This document shows positions 16,131 through 23,731 of a stretch of 64,000 nucleotides of DNA, one piece after another. A model generated the notes under the pieces. That model was not told the origin of the DNA. It was given only the letters and a program-made list of their open reading frames with translations, and made no database searches. The first letter of the stretch is position 1. Each line of letters begins with the position of its first letter. Source of the stretch: Kumtagia ephedrae (GTDB lineage: Bacteria > Pseudomonadota > Alphaproteobacteria > Rhizobiales > Rhizobiaceae); contig NZ_PXYK01000005.1 of NCBI RefSeq assembly GCF_003012745.1, positions 218,434-282,433 on the forward strand, written 5' to 3'. A program made the translations under genes and the position numbers.

Positions 16131-17771
16131 ATGGATCGTTCATTGATTGGAAACGATATTGCAGGATCGTTCATAGAATATGGAACGGCGCCGGCGGCGA
16201 CTGCCGGTGGGAAGGAGCGGTCGAAGAAGACCGGCCGCCCGGCCGCCCCTCGGAACATCCTGTTCGTCACCTGCGACCAGTGGCGCGGCGACTGTCTCTC
16301 GGCCGCCGGCCATCCCACGGTGAGGACACCCAACGTCGATGCGCTGGCACGGGAAGGCGTGCTGTTCCGGCGGCATTTCGCCGGCGCCGCGCCCTGCTCG
16401 CCGGCGCGCGCCTGCCTCTATACCGGCCTCTACCAGATGACCAACCGCGTCTGCCGCAACGGCACGCCGATGGACCGGCGCCACTGGAACGTGGCGCTCG
16501 CCGCCCGGGCGATGGGCTACGATCCGACCCTGTTCGGCTACACCGACGTGGCGCCCGATCCGCGCAGCCATGCGCCGGGAGATCCGGTGCTCAGAACTTA
16601 CGAAGGCATGCTGCCCGGCTTCACGTCGCGGCAGCTGCTACCGGAGCACCAGAGGCAGTGGCTCTCCTGGCTCGCCGCCCGTGGCGTCGACGCAAGCGCC
16701 GGCTATCCCGATATCCACAGGCCGGCCGGTTCCGGCCATGGCGAGGTGACACGGGCCGCGCCGGTCTATTCCAGCGACGAGACGCCGACCGCCTTCATGG
16801 CCGGCGAGTTCATCCGCTGGCTCGGCGAGCAGGAGGCGGGGCGGCCCTGGTTCGCCCATCTCTCCTTCATCAGCCCGCATCCGCCCTTCGTCGTGCCGGC
16901 GCCGTTCAACGACATGTACGATCCCGGCGATGGCCCCGCTTTCCACCGCGCCCGGCGCTGGAAGGACGAGGCGAAAAGCCACCCCTGGCTCGCCTACGAG
17001 CTCGCCCGCCAGCGCAAGGCGAAATTCCTGCCCGGCGCCCGGGGCAAGGTGCGCGACTGGAGCGAGCACGAATTCCGCACCATCCGCGCCATCTACTACG
17101 GCATGATCTCCGAAGTAGATTCTCAGCTCGGCCGCATCTGGACTGCGTTGCGCGCTGCCGGCGCCTGGGAAAGCACGGTGATCGTGCTCACCTCCGACCA
17201 TGCCGAGATGATGGGCGACCATTTCATGCTGGGCAAGGGCGGCTACTTCGACCAGAGTTTTCACATTCCGCTGATCGTCCGCGATCCCGCCGCCGCAAAG
17301 ACGGCCGGCACCACGGTCGACCGCTTCACCGAAGCGGTGGATGTTGCGCCGACGATCGTCGAATTGGCCGGCGGCAAGTCGCCACCCTGGCTCGACGGCC
17401 GCTCGCTTGTGCCCTTCCTGCGGGGCGCGAAAACGCCGCATTGGCGCGACTGCGCCCATTGGGAATTCGACTTCCGGTCGGTGGCGAAGGGCGAGGCGGA
17501 AGAGCATTTCGGCCTAAGGCCGCAGCAATGCAATCTCGCGGTGATCCGCTCGGAGCGGTTCAAATATGTTCATTTCGGCGGAAGGCTGCCGCCGCTTCTG
17601 TTCGACCTGACCGACGATCCAGGCGAGCTGCGCGACCGCGCGGCGGATCCGCTCTACCGCTCGACGCGGCTGGACTTCGCGGAGCGGCTGCTTGCCTGGC
17701 GGGCCGAGCATCTCGACCAGTCTCTGGCCTTGACGGAACTCACCGGCAAGGGACCGGTGACGTTTGGATGA
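16131..17771 (+). CDS. Sulfatase-family hydrolase (phosphonate monoester hydrolase-like)
   Basis: This alkaline-phosphatase-superfamily enzyme has 546 aa. The formylglycine signature is intact: Cys89 in APCSPARACLYTG (CxPxR). Metal ligands are visible in LFVTCDQWRGD and SDHAEMMGDH. Overall similarity is greatest to phosphonate monoester hydrolases/arylsulfatases that cleave sulfate or phosphonate esters in the cytoplasm, and no signal peptide is seen. The first ATG, 16131, has AGAGG only 1 nt away and lies over a pair of direct repeats, so the true start may be further in (TTG 16143, or later). The frame is open far upstream, antisense to the dioxygenase gene. Confidence 0.85.
   Translation: MDRSLIGNDIAGSFIEYGTAPAATAGGKERSKKTGRPAAPRNILFVTCDQWRGDCLSAAGHPTVRTPNVDALAREGVLFRRHFAGAAPCSPARACLYTGLYQMTNRVCRNGTPMDRRHWNVALAARAMGYDPTLFGYTDVAPDPRSHAPGDPVLRTYEGMLPGFTSRQLLPEHQRQWLSWLAARGVDASAGYPDIHRPAGSGHGEVTRAAPVYSSDETPTAFMAGEFIRWLGEQEAGRPWFAHLSFISPHPPFVVPAPFNDMYDPGDGPAFHRARRWKDEAKSHPWLAYELARQRKAKFLPGARGKVRDWSEHEFRTIRAIYYGMISEVDSQLGRIWTALRAAGAWESTVIVLTSDHAEMMGDHFMLGKGGYFDQSFHIPLIVRDPAAAKTAGTTVDRFTEAVDVAPTIVELAGGKSPPWLDGRSLVPFLRGAKTPHWRDCAHWEFDFRSVAKGEAEEHFGLRPQQCNLAVIRSERFKYVHFGGRLPPLLFDLTDDPGELRDRAADPLYRSTRLDFAERLLAWRAEHLDQSLALTELTGKGPVTFG
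16133..16174. promoter_or_regulatory. Direct repeats GGATCGTTCAT, 31 bp apart
   Basis: Two exact 11-bp copies at 16133-16143 and 16164-16174 are spaced three helical turns apart. The first also has an inverted partner AACGAT at 16151. They lie between the divergent mhqO-like and sulfatase genes, overlapping the nominal start of the latter. This looks like an operator; the regulator is unknown. Confidence 0.4.
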
Positions 17772-17777
17772 GGTGAC

Positions 17778-17806
17778 AAAAAATCCGCGCCGTCGCCGGC
17801 GCGGAT
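17778..17806 (-). terminator. Rho-independent terminator of the PRC-barrel gene
   Basis: ATCCGCGCC (17783-17791) pairs with GGCGCGGAT (17798-17806). On the minus strand the stem is followed by six T. It lies just past the stop of the PRC-barrel gene and in the sulfatase 3' end region. Confidence 0.75.
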
Positions 17807-17831
17807 TCTTGCCTGAGCAGGATCGGACAGC

Positions 17832-18815
17832 TTAGCGCATGATGATGCGCTGCGTGTCGCGGTTGTCGGCCCAGGTGCTCTTGTCATAGGCCGGCGCGGC
17901 GTCGAGCTGCTCCTTGCTGAAGTTGGTGTAGAGATACTTGTTGCCGTCCGCATCGGTCATGAATGCGAGATTGTCCATGCCGACGGCAACTTCCTTCTCG
18001 CCGACGCCGAGGAAGCCGCCGACATCGATGATGAGCGCGTCGACCTTGCCGTCCTGCGTCAGCACGACATCGCCGATCTCGCCGATATTGGCGTCGTTGG
18101 CGCCGTAGACCGTGGTGCCGACGAGGTCTTCGGCGCGGATGTCGCCGGCCGGCATCTCGGTGAGCTGCGACCTGTCGATCGCACCGGTCTGGGTCTGGTC
18201 AGGAGCCGCAGCCGGCGCCTGGGCCGTGGTGTCATCGGCAGGCGCCGCCGGCGCCTGGGCCGTGGTGTCGTCCGCAGGCGCCGCAGGTGCCTGGGCAGTC
18301 GTGTCGTCCGCCGGCGCAGCCGGAGCGGCCGCCGTATTGTCGGTCGGCGCCATGGTGCCGTCCGGCGCGGGCGCCGAGGACGTCGTGGCCGGGGCCGGAT
18401 CATACGGGCGGCGGTCGAAGTCGGCCTGTGCCTGCAGCTGCTCCTTGGTGGCGTTGACGACGATCCAGCGGTCGCCGTCGCGCTCTGCCCAATCAATATC
18501 GCCATAGTTCATGGCGACATTTTTCTCGCCGATGCCGAGGAAACCACCGACGCCGATCACCACCGACTCGACATTGCCGTTGGAGCCGATGACGACGTCG
18601 TTGACCTGGCCGATGTTCTCGGCATTGTCGCCGGTGCCGTTATAGACGGTTTCGCCGATCAGATTCGTTGCGAGGAACCCGTCAGCCTTGGCGACTGGAG
18701 CCGCCGGGGCCTCGGTCGCCGGCGCCGGGGACGCCGGCTGCGTGGCCTCCTGCGCATAGGCGCCGCCCGCCAGAAGGGTCATCAGCGCGGTGGTAGCCAA
18801 AAGTTTGCGGACCAT
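17832..18815 (-). CDS. Exported protein with two PRC-barrel domains, stress regulon
   Basis: This protein has 327 aa with a signal peptide (about 1-21, cut after GGAYA). Two PRC-barrel domains, about 45-130 (LATNLIGETVYN...VVIGVGGFLGIGEKNVAM) and about 220-310 (VGTTVYGANDANIGEIGDVVLT...IDVGGFLGVGEKEVAV), are joined by an Ala/Pro/Asp-rich linker containing three 12-residue repeats (APAAPADDTTAQ). PRC-barrels are adaptor-like folds; the exported type is of unknown function. ATG 18815 follows AAGGAGAGAGTATC. A GGAAC-N16-CGTT promoter upstream places it in the EcfG general-stress regulon. Confidence 0.88.
   Translation of the reverse strand: MVRKLLATTALMTLLAGGAYAQEATQPASPAPATEAPAAPVAKADGFLATNLIGETVYNGTGDNAENIGQVNDVVIGSNGNVESVVIGVGGFLGIGEKNVAMNYGDIDWAERDGDRWIVVNATKEQLQAQADFDRRPYDPAPATTSSAPAPDGTMAPTDNTAAAPAAPADDTTAQAPAAPADDTTAQAPAAPADDTTAQAPAAAPDQTQTGAIDRSQLTEMPAGDIRAEDLVGTTVYGANDANIGEIGDVVLTQDGKVDALIIDVGGFLGVGEKEVAVGMDNLAFMTDADGNKYLYTNFSKEQLDAAPAYDKSTWADNRDTQRIIMR
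18211..18318. repeat. Three tandem 36-bp units inside the PRC-barrel gene
   Basis: Units start at 18211, 18247 and 18283; the first two are nearly identical and the third is slightly diverged. They encode the Ala/Pro/Asp/Thr linker and could change in number by slippage. Confidence 0.85.
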
Positions 18816-18904
18816 GATACTCTCTCCTTGTGCGTGAAATCCATGCACGGGCGCGTCCGACTGAACCGTCGCAGGGGAGGCCGGGCGCGTCGTTACATGC
18901 TCAC

Positions 18905-18929
18905 AACGTGATCGCTGAAATTCGGTTCC
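18905..18929 (-). promoter_or_regulatory. EcfG-type promoter of the PRC-barrel gene
   Basis: On the minus strand GGAAC (18925-18929), 16 nt, CGTT (18905-18908), about 90 bp upstream of the ATG. This is an exact match to the alphaproteobacterial general-stress sigma consensus. Confidence 0.75.
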
Positions 18930-19020
18930 GTGACAGAGATTTGCCAATCGGGCAGATCCGACCCAAGCGCGGCTCTCGTGGCGGGATGAAACAGAGCCGA
19001 CGAGCGTCCCGTCGAAAGCG

Positions 19021-19203
19021 TCAGTTGGAATCGGTGCTGATGCCGCCGGCGTCGTCGGCGGCCGGCGTATCGATCCGTTCACCCCAGAACTCGACTCCGG
19101 CCCAGACGACCATCGCCAGGACCAGTGCGGCGATCAGGACGACCAGCACGGGACGGCCGAGCTTGCCTTGCCGGGCTTTCTCGGGGGGGAGGGGTTTTGG
19201 CAT
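19021..19203 (-). CDS. Small single-pass membrane protein
   Basis: This protein has 60 aa: a basic, Pro-rich N-terminus (MPKPLPPEKARQGKLGRP), one membrane helix (VLVVLIAALVLAMVVWAGVEFW) and an acidic tail. ATG 19203 follows GGAGACCCCCAATC. Function unknown; similar short proteins accompany stress genes in related bacteria. A degenerate GGAAC-N16-CATT lies upstream at 19244-19268. Confidence 0.65.
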   Translation of the reverse strand: MPKPLPPEKARQGKLGRPVLVVLIAALVLAMVVWAGVEFWGERIDTPAADDAGGISTDSN

Positions 19204-19296
19204 GATTGGGGGTCTCCGGTCTTGGGGGCGGTTGTCGATCGACAATGCCCGCCGGACGGGGAGGTTCCCCGTCTCCCGGAGATCACCCGTAGGCTC

Positions 19297-19749
19297 TCAG
19301 TCCTCAGACGTATCGTCGGAGGACGGTCGGCTGCTGTTCTCGCGGTAGATCGCATAGGCGATCGCCGCGACCGCCGGGACGAGAAGCGAAGCCAGTCCCG
19401 CCCGCCCCTTCAGGAGAACGGGCGCGGCGGCAATGCCGGCGGCGATTGCCGCCTTGGTGAAATCGCGGCTCCGCTGCCTCGCTGCGATCTTCGCCCGGGC
19501 GCGCCTCGTCATGCCATGAAAAAGCACTACCAGCAGAGCCGCCACCAGAAAGACCGCGCCGATGACCAGCGTAGCCTCGACGGCGCCATAACGGTCCGCC
19601 GCCCAGATGGTGAGGGCGGCCAGCAGGTACAAGAATCCGGCCAGCGCCAGCAGGCCGGCGAGCGCATAGCTGATCAGTGCCCGCTTCGTCCGGCGCAGCG
19701 CCGCCATGGTCTCCCCGGTCGCCAGACCGGCAATCAGCGAAGCCAGCAT
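19297..19749 (-). CDS. Membrane protein of the phage-holin-like/YqjE group
   Basis: This protein has 150 aa, with two strong membrane helices (ALAGLLALAGFLYLLAALTIW; ATLVIGAVFLVAALLVVLF) and a third weaker one near the C-terminus, between basic loops. It follows the DUF883 gene by 18 bp. That is the pairing of the YqjD/YqjE inner-membrane stress proteins, so the two are probably co-transcribed from the promoter at 20152. No lysis function is implied. Confidence 0.7.
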   Translation of the reverse strand: MLASLIAGLATGETMAALRRTKRALISYALAGLLALAGFLYLLAALTIWAADRYGAVEATLVIGAVFLVAALLVVLFHGMTRRARAKIAARQRSRDFTKAAIAAGIAAAPVLLKGRAGLASLLVPAVAAIAYAIYRENSSRPSSDDTSED

Positions 19750-19767
19750 GACCCCTCCGCGCCGGCG

Positions 19768-20121
19768 TCAGCGTCGCGACAGGAGCGCGAGCAGGTAGCC
19801 GACGCCTGCGGCGATCGCCAGCGACGTGATCGGCTTTTCCCGGACGGTCGTCGTCAGCTGGTCCTCGAGGTCACGCGCATTGCTTTTCAGGTTCTGTATG
19901 GCCGCCTCGCCCTGCGCCCGCAATTGCTCGGCGCCTTCGGCCGCCGCACGCCGCGCCGTGCCGTAGGAGTGTTGCCCGGTCTTGGTCAACTGCTCTGCCA
20001 GCTTGGCGATGTCCTGCCGCAACTGGCGGATATCCGCTTCCAGATCGGGTCGCGCCGCATCTTCCGCGATGTCTTCCGCCGCCTTGGCCGCCGTCGCCAT
20101 CGACTTGCTTGCTGTTGCCAT
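19768..20121 (-). CDS. DUF883 (ElaB/YqjD-like) membrane-anchored protein
   Basis: This protein has 117 aa. A long amphipathic coiled helix (about 25-90; DLEADIRQLRQDIAKLAEQL...) ends in the family signature TVREKPITSLAIAAGVGYLLALLSRR, a C-terminal membrane anchor. E. coli relatives bind ribosomes and associate with the inner membrane in stationary phase. ATG 20121 follows GGAGCGACCCAA. An exact EcfG promoter lies 31 bp upstream. Confidence 0.9.
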   Translation of the reverse strand: MATASKSMATAAKAAEDIAEDAARPDLEADIRQLRQDIAKLAEQLTKTGQHSYGTARRAAAEGAEQLRAQGEAAIQNLKSNARDLEDQLTTTVREKPITSLAIAAGVGYLLALLSRR

Positions 20122-20151
20122 TTGGGTCGCTCCGTTGTTGAACGGGTTCGA

Positions 20152-20176
20152 AACGCTCTGGCGCGGGCGTTGTTCC
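20152..20176 (-). promoter_or_regulatory. EcfG-type promoter of the DUF883/YqjE-like operon
   Basis: Minus strand: GGAAC (20172-20176), 16 nt, CGTT (20152-20155). Confidence 0.75.
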
Positions 20177-20267
20177 GCTGCGTCGGCCGAAAGCTACGGG
20201 ATCGTAGAGCCGAAAGCGAGAGGTGCCGCGAAAATGCCGGCGGCTCAGCCTTTCCGTCGGCGGGTTA

Positions 20268-21029
20268 TCAAACCAGCGGCCGAACCGTCTCGCTCAGCCC
20301 TTCCCACCGAGCCGCCGCCAACAATCCGTCGAGATCCCTGATCTGGCAGCCGCCACCTCGCCAGGTGATCAAGCCGCGGTCCGCCAGCTTGCGGATCGTC
20401 TTGTTGGTGTGGACAAGCGACAGCCCGAGCGTGTCGGCGATGTGCTGCTGGGTGATCGGAATGAGCAACGGCACCTCGCCGTTGAGCCCGACGCTGCGGG
20501 CGCGGCTGCCGATGAAGGAGAGCAGATAGGCCGTTCGCTCGACGGCAGAGCGCCGCCCGACGCTGAGCAGGTTCTCGTCGAGGATCTGCTCCTCGCGCGA
20601 AGCGATCCAGGTGATGTCGAAGGCCAGTCCCGGATGGTTGCGATAGAGGTCGAGCAATCTTTCCCGTTCGAAGACGCACAGCACCATCGGCGACAATGCC
20701 TCGACCGAATGCTGCATCTCGCCGGTCAGGCTGCCCTGCAGGCCGATCAGGTCGCCCGGCATCGCGTAATTCAGGATCTGCCTGCGGCCGTCGGGCAGGA
20801 GCTTGTAGCGAAAGGCCCATCCCGCCAGGACAGTGTACAGATGGACGCTGTCGACTCCTTCGGTCAGGACCGTCTCACCCTTGCCGATACTGAGTTCTCC
20901 GCGCTTGAAATGGCCGATGAAAGCCAGTTCCTCCGCTTCGAATTCCCGGAAAGTCTTCAGGCGCCGCAGTGGACATTTCTGACACGGCGTGTAAGCGGCG
21001 GACGTCGGATAGGCCTCCAGCCCGAACAA
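20268..21029 (-). CDS. Crp/Fnr-family transcription regulator
   Basis: This protein has 253 aa. The cyclic-nucleotide-binding beta roll spans about 30-150 (GETVLTEGVDSVHLYTVLAGWAFRYKLLPDGRRQIL), and the winged HTH follows (ITQQHIADTLGLSLVHTNKTIRKLADRGLITWRGG). The N-terminal CQKC pair is not the four-Cys set of true FNR, so oxygen sensing is not implied. The start is a TTG at 21029, chosen because GGAGG lies six bases before it and no ATG is better placed. An EcfG promoter sits about 45 bp upstream, so it is probably a second-tier regulator under general stress control. Confidence 0.87.
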   Translation of the reverse strand: MFGLEAYPTSAAYTPCQKCPLRRLKTFREFEAEELAFIGHFKRGELSIGKGETVLTEGVDSVHLYTVLAGWAFRYKLLPDGRRQILNYAMPGDLIGLQGSLTGEMQHSVEALSPMVLCVFERERLLDLYRNHPGLAFDITWIASREEQILDENLLSVGRRSAVERTAYLLSFIGSRARSVGLNGEVPLLIPITQQHIADTLGLSLVHTNKTIRKLADRGLITWRGGGCQIRDLDGLLAAARWEGLSETVRPLV

Positions 21030-21071
21030 TCAGGACCTCCAATTTTGACGAGGGATAGTTGCGAGAGCGAC

Positions 21072-21097
21072 AACGCTTCGGGAGGCGATGGGGTTCC
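21072..21097 (-). promoter_or_regulatory. EcfG-type promoter of the Crp/Fnr gene
   Basis: Minus strand: GGAAC (21093-21097), 17 nt, CGTT (21072-21075). Confidence 0.7.
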
Positions 21098-21173
21098 CGA
21101 GGAAAACATGTCAAAGTTAAATGACACGCCGTGCTTTTGCCGCGATGACAGGCAGCTTGCTGGAGGGATTTCC

Positions 21174-21545
21174 GTGACGAAACTGCTGGAAGGGCGTCGC
21201 ATTCTGGTGCTCGAGGACGAATTTCTCATCGCCATGGACGTCGAGCAGATCTGCCGCGACCACGGCGCCTCGCAGGTGCTCATCGCCCGCACGCTCGAAG
21301 AGGCCGAAGCGGCGGCGGCCAATTCGGTCTTCGACGCGGCAATCATCGACATCATGCTGGGAAACGACTCGACCCTTGAATTCGCGGCTTCCCTGCGGGA
21401 GCGCCGGATCCCCTTCGCCTTTGCGTCGGGCTATTCCGATCTGGACGAGATCGCCAGCGCGTTCCCCGAAATCAGGATCATCGGCAAGCCCTATTCCGGC
21501 GACGACCTGGTGCAGGCAATCGCCGACGCCGGCCGGCGTCCCTGA
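21174..21545 (+). CDS. Single-domain response regulator
   Basis: This is a receiver of 123 aa without an output domain: LVLEDEFLIAMD acidic pocket, phospho-Asp in AAIIDIMLGND, and Lys in IIGKPYSGDDLV. GTG 21174 is preferred because GGAGGG lies seven bases upstream; ATG 21108 (behind GAGGAAAAC) would add 22 residues. The sequence resembles receivers found beside HWE kinases and PhyR, and it lies divergent from the Crp gene inside the stress locus. It may feed or drain phosphate from the local kinases. Confidence 0.85.
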   Translation: MTKLLEGRRILVLEDEFLIAMDVEQICRDHGASQVLIARTLEEAEAAAANSVFDAAIIDIMLGNDSTLEFAASLRERRIPFAFASGYSDLDEIASAFPEIRIIGKPYSGDDLVQAIADAGRRP

Positions 21546-21566
21546 CACGCCGCCCCACCGTCGCGA

Positions 21567-22115
21567 TCAGGCGGCGTTCGACCCCAGCACCTGTGTCGCG
21601 ATGGCGTCGGGACCGTAGTCCTCTTCCCCGGATATCTGCAGGATGTCCTGCAGCCGCGTACGGGCCCGGCTGACCCGGCTTTTGATCGTGCCCACGGCGC
21701 AATCGCAGATCACCGCCGCTTCCTCGTACGAGAAGCCGGAGGCGCCGATCAGGATGATCGCCTCGCGCTGGTCCTCCGGCAGCAGTTCCAGGGCGGCACG
21801 GAAATCGGCGAGATCGAGCTTGCCGTGCTGGCTCGGATGGACGGCCAGCCGTTCAGTCATCACCCCTTCCGAATCCTGCACTTCCCGGCCACGCTTGCGC
21901 ATCTGCGAATAGAACTCGTTGCGCAGGATGGTAAACAGCCAGGCCTTGAGATTGGTGCCCATCTGGAAACTGTGGTGTTTGTCCCACGCCTTGACCAGGG
22001 TTTCCTGGACGAGATCGTCGGCCCTGTCGGAATTTTGGGTCAGCGATACCGCGAAAGCCCGCAGGCTGGGTATGGCCGCGAGCAGTTCGCTCTTGAACTC
22101 AGGCGCCACCGCCAT
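21567..22115 (-). CDS. ecfG: General-stress ECF sigma factor EcfG
   Basis: This sigma factor has 182 aa: region 2 (RAFAVSLTQNSDRADDLVQETLVKAW) and region 4 (LPEDQREAIILIGASGFSYEEAAVICDCAVGTIKSRVSRARTRL). It matches the ECF15/EcfG group. It directs polymerase to GGAAC-N16/17-CGTT promoters and is held by NepR until PhyR is phosphorylated. The start is ATG 22115 or GTG 22109 (AAGGGG precedes both). The nepR stop is 5 bp upstream, showing an operon. Confidence 0.95.
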   Translation of the reverse strand: MAVAPEFKSELLAAIPSLRAFAVSLTQNSDRADDLVQETLVKAWDKHHSFQMGTNLKAWLFTILRNEFYSQMRKRGREVQDSEGVMTERLAVHPSQHGKLDLADFRAALELLPEDQREAIILIGASGFSYEEAAVICDCAVGTIKSRVSRARTRLQDILQISGEEDYGPDAIATQVLGSNAA

Positions 22116-22120
22116 CCCCT

Positions 22121-22324
22121 TCAGCCCTTTTTCTGCGCGGTTTCGGCTGCTTCGAGCTCGCTCAGGAGCTGCGTGAAGCGGTCCGGCACGTCGCTTGAAA
22201 CGAGCTCGTCGTAATATTGCTTGAGCTTGCGACCTATCTCGGAATTGGTGCCGAGCACATCTGCCGAGCCGCGCGCCGGCGGTGGCGATTCGCCGGGGGC
22301 GAGACTTTCCTTCATCAATTTCAC
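22121..22324 (-). CDS. nepR: Anti-sigma factor NepR
   Basis: This protein has 67 aa with the conserved NepR core EIGRKLKQYYDELVSSDVPDRFTQLLSELE, two short helices that clamp EcfG or, under stress, phospho-PhyR. The predicted start is GTG 22324 with CAGGGCAAC before it; ATG 22315 is an alternative. It is the first gene of the nepR-ecfG operon, which is itself driven by an EcfG promoter (positive autoregulation). Confidence 0.93.
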   Translation of the reverse strand: MKLMKESLAPGESPPPARGSADVLGTNSEIGRKLKQYYDELVSSDVPDRFTQLLSELEAAETAQKKG

Positions 22325-22401
22325 CGTGTTGCCCTGTTTCTTGGTCAGTTTTCAGACTCCCGCGGCCCCCTGCCGCGTGACCCAAACCCGTTGGGGGCGG
22401 A

Positions 22402-22426
22402 AACGCGGCTGCTCAAATATGGTTCC
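22402..22426 (-). promoter_or_regulatory. EcfG-type promoter of nepR-ecfG
   Basis: Minus strand: GGAAC (22422-22426), 16 nt, CGTTT (CGTT 22402-22405). Confidence 0.8.
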
Positions 22427-22434
22427 GGACGCGC

Positions 22435-22459
22435 GGAACTTTTTATGGAGGGGCCCGTT
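22435..22459 (+). promoter_or_regulatory. EcfG-type promoter of phyR
   Basis: GGAAC (22435-22439), 16 nt, CGTT (22456-22459). Its -35 lies only 8 bp from the -35 of the divergent nepR-ecfG promoter. Confidence 0.8.
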
Positions 22460-22509
22460 GTGGGCGCATCTCGCCTATGCAATTCGTCACGCATTCAATG
22501 AGGGACCCC

Positions 22510-23304
22510 ATGAGTTTGTCAGCAAGCATCGCCCCCCACCTGCCTTATCTGCGCCGATTCTCGCGCGCCGTCTCCGGCTCGCAGCAGAGCGGCGACGCCT
22601 TGGTGGCGGCGATGCTGGAGGCGATCGTCGCCGACGTCGACATGTTTCCGCAGGCGTCGAACGCCCGCATCGCGCTCTACAAGGTCTTCGCGCGGCTGTT
22701 CACCTCGGTAGTCATCCGGGTTCCGGACGAGCAGGCCGCGACGGGATGGGAGAGGAAGGCCGCGGCCAATCTCACCGCCATCTCGCCACGCGCCCGGCAG
22801 GCCTTCCTTCTGGTAGCGGTCGAAGGCTTCACCGACGAGGAGGCCGCGGAGGTTCTCGATGTCGACGTGGATGAGTTCGGCCGGCTTCTGGCCCAGGCCA
22901 GCGCCGAGATATCGCGTCAGGTTGCGACCGACATCATGATCATCGAGGACGAGCCCCTGATCGCCATGGACATCGAGCAGATGGTCGAGAGCCTTGGCCA
23001 TCGCGTCGTCGGGACGGCGCGCACCCATAGGGAGGCCACCGATCTCTTCAAGCGCACTCAGCCGAAGATGATCCTGGCCGACATCCAGCTTGCCGACGGC
23101 ACCTCCGGCATCGAGGCCGTCAACGAGATACTGACGACCGCTTCCGTGCCGGTGATCTTCATCACCGCCTTTCCCGAGCGGCTTCTCACCGGCGAAAGGC
23201 CGGAGCCGGCCTTCCTGGTCACAAAACCGTTCAGCCCGGAGATGGTCAAGGCACTGATCAGCCAGGCGCTGTTCTTCGACAGGCAGGCCAAGGCCGCCGC
23301 ATAG
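22510..23304 (+). CDS. phyR: Anti-anti-sigma response regulator PhyR
   Basis: This protein has 264 aa. The N-terminal sigma-like domain (about 1-130; [26 protein letters not shown]..., with ECF region 2/4 features) mimics EcfG. The C-terminal receiver (about 140-258; [17 protein letters not shown], phospho-Asp in [11 protein letters not shown], Lys in LVTKPF) controls it. When phosphorylated, the sigma-like part captures NepR and frees EcfG. ATG 22510 follows GAGGGACCCC. Divergent from nepR-ecfG, the canonical arrangement. Confidence 0.96.
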   Translation: MSLSASIAPHLPYLRRFSRAVSGSQQSGDALVAAMLEAIVADVDMFPQASNARIALYKVFARLFTSVVIRVPDEQAATGWERKAAANLTAISPRARQAFLLVAVEGFTDEEAAEVLDVDVDEFGRLLAQASAEISRQVATDIMIIEDEPLIAMDIEQMVESLGHRVVGTARTHREATDLFKRTQPKMILADIQLADGTSGIEAVNEILTTASVPVIFITAFPERLLTGERPEPAFLVTKPFSPEMVKALISQALFFDRQAKAAA

Positions 23305-23318
23305 ATCGGCGTCACCCT

Positions 23319-23343
23319 GGAACCATCCAGCGCGGCGGGCGTT
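23319..23343 (+). promoter_or_regulatory. EcfG-type promoter of the DUF1328 gene
   Basis: GGAAC (23319-23323), 16 nt, CGTT (23340-23343), starting 15 bp after the phyR stop and 29 bp before the DUF1328 start codon. Confidence 0.75.
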
Positions 23344-23371
23344 TTCGCTTCACAAATCAGGAGACGGAACA

Positions 23372-23536
23372 ATGCTTTATTGGGCACTCGTGTTTCTGGT
23401 CGTGGCGATCATCGCGGGCGCGCTCGGCTTCGGCGGCATTGCAGGCACGTCGGCGGGCATCGCGCAGATTCTGTTCTTCATCTTCCTGGCTTTCCTGGTG
23501 ATCTCGCTGATCGCGGGTCTCATCCGGCGCGCTTAG
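23372..23536 (+). CDS. DUF1328 small membrane protein (YtjA-like)
   Basis: This hydrophobic protein has 54 aa and two helices ([41 protein letters not shown]), the exact layout of the DUF1328 family found in many proteobacterial stress regulons. Function unknown. ATG 23372 follows CAGGAGACGGAACA. Its own EcfG promoter makes it a stress-response member. Confidence 0.9.
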   Translation: MLYWALVFLVVAIIAGALGFGGIAGTSAGIAQILFFIFLAFLVISLIAGLIRRA

Positions 23537-23731
23537 CCGAGGACGCAGAACTGGAGACCGCTCCCCTCAAACGGTTTCCAGCCGCCGCCGGGCCGTGCTA
23601 GCGAAAGCGGTGCGGTCCGGCGGAACCGCCTCAATAGCTAGAGTCTCCAGTGAAACCAGCAGCCAAGATAGATACCGAGGTCGGGCACCGCGCCCGTTGT
23701 TGGGGAGATATCGGGCACACGGGGGCAGGAT

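Noticed and set aside
18211..18318. Regular tandem repeats that might be taken for a CRISPR array
   Set aside because: Units are contiguous, without spacers, and in frame inside a coding gene.
19244..19268. GGAAC-N16-CATT upstream of the small membrane protein gene
   Set aside because: The -10 does not match CGTT, so it is not counted as an EcfG promoter, although weak activity is possible.
23614..23645. GGAAC upstream of the PAS-HWE kinase gene
   Set aside because: No CGTT follows at 16 or 17 nt.
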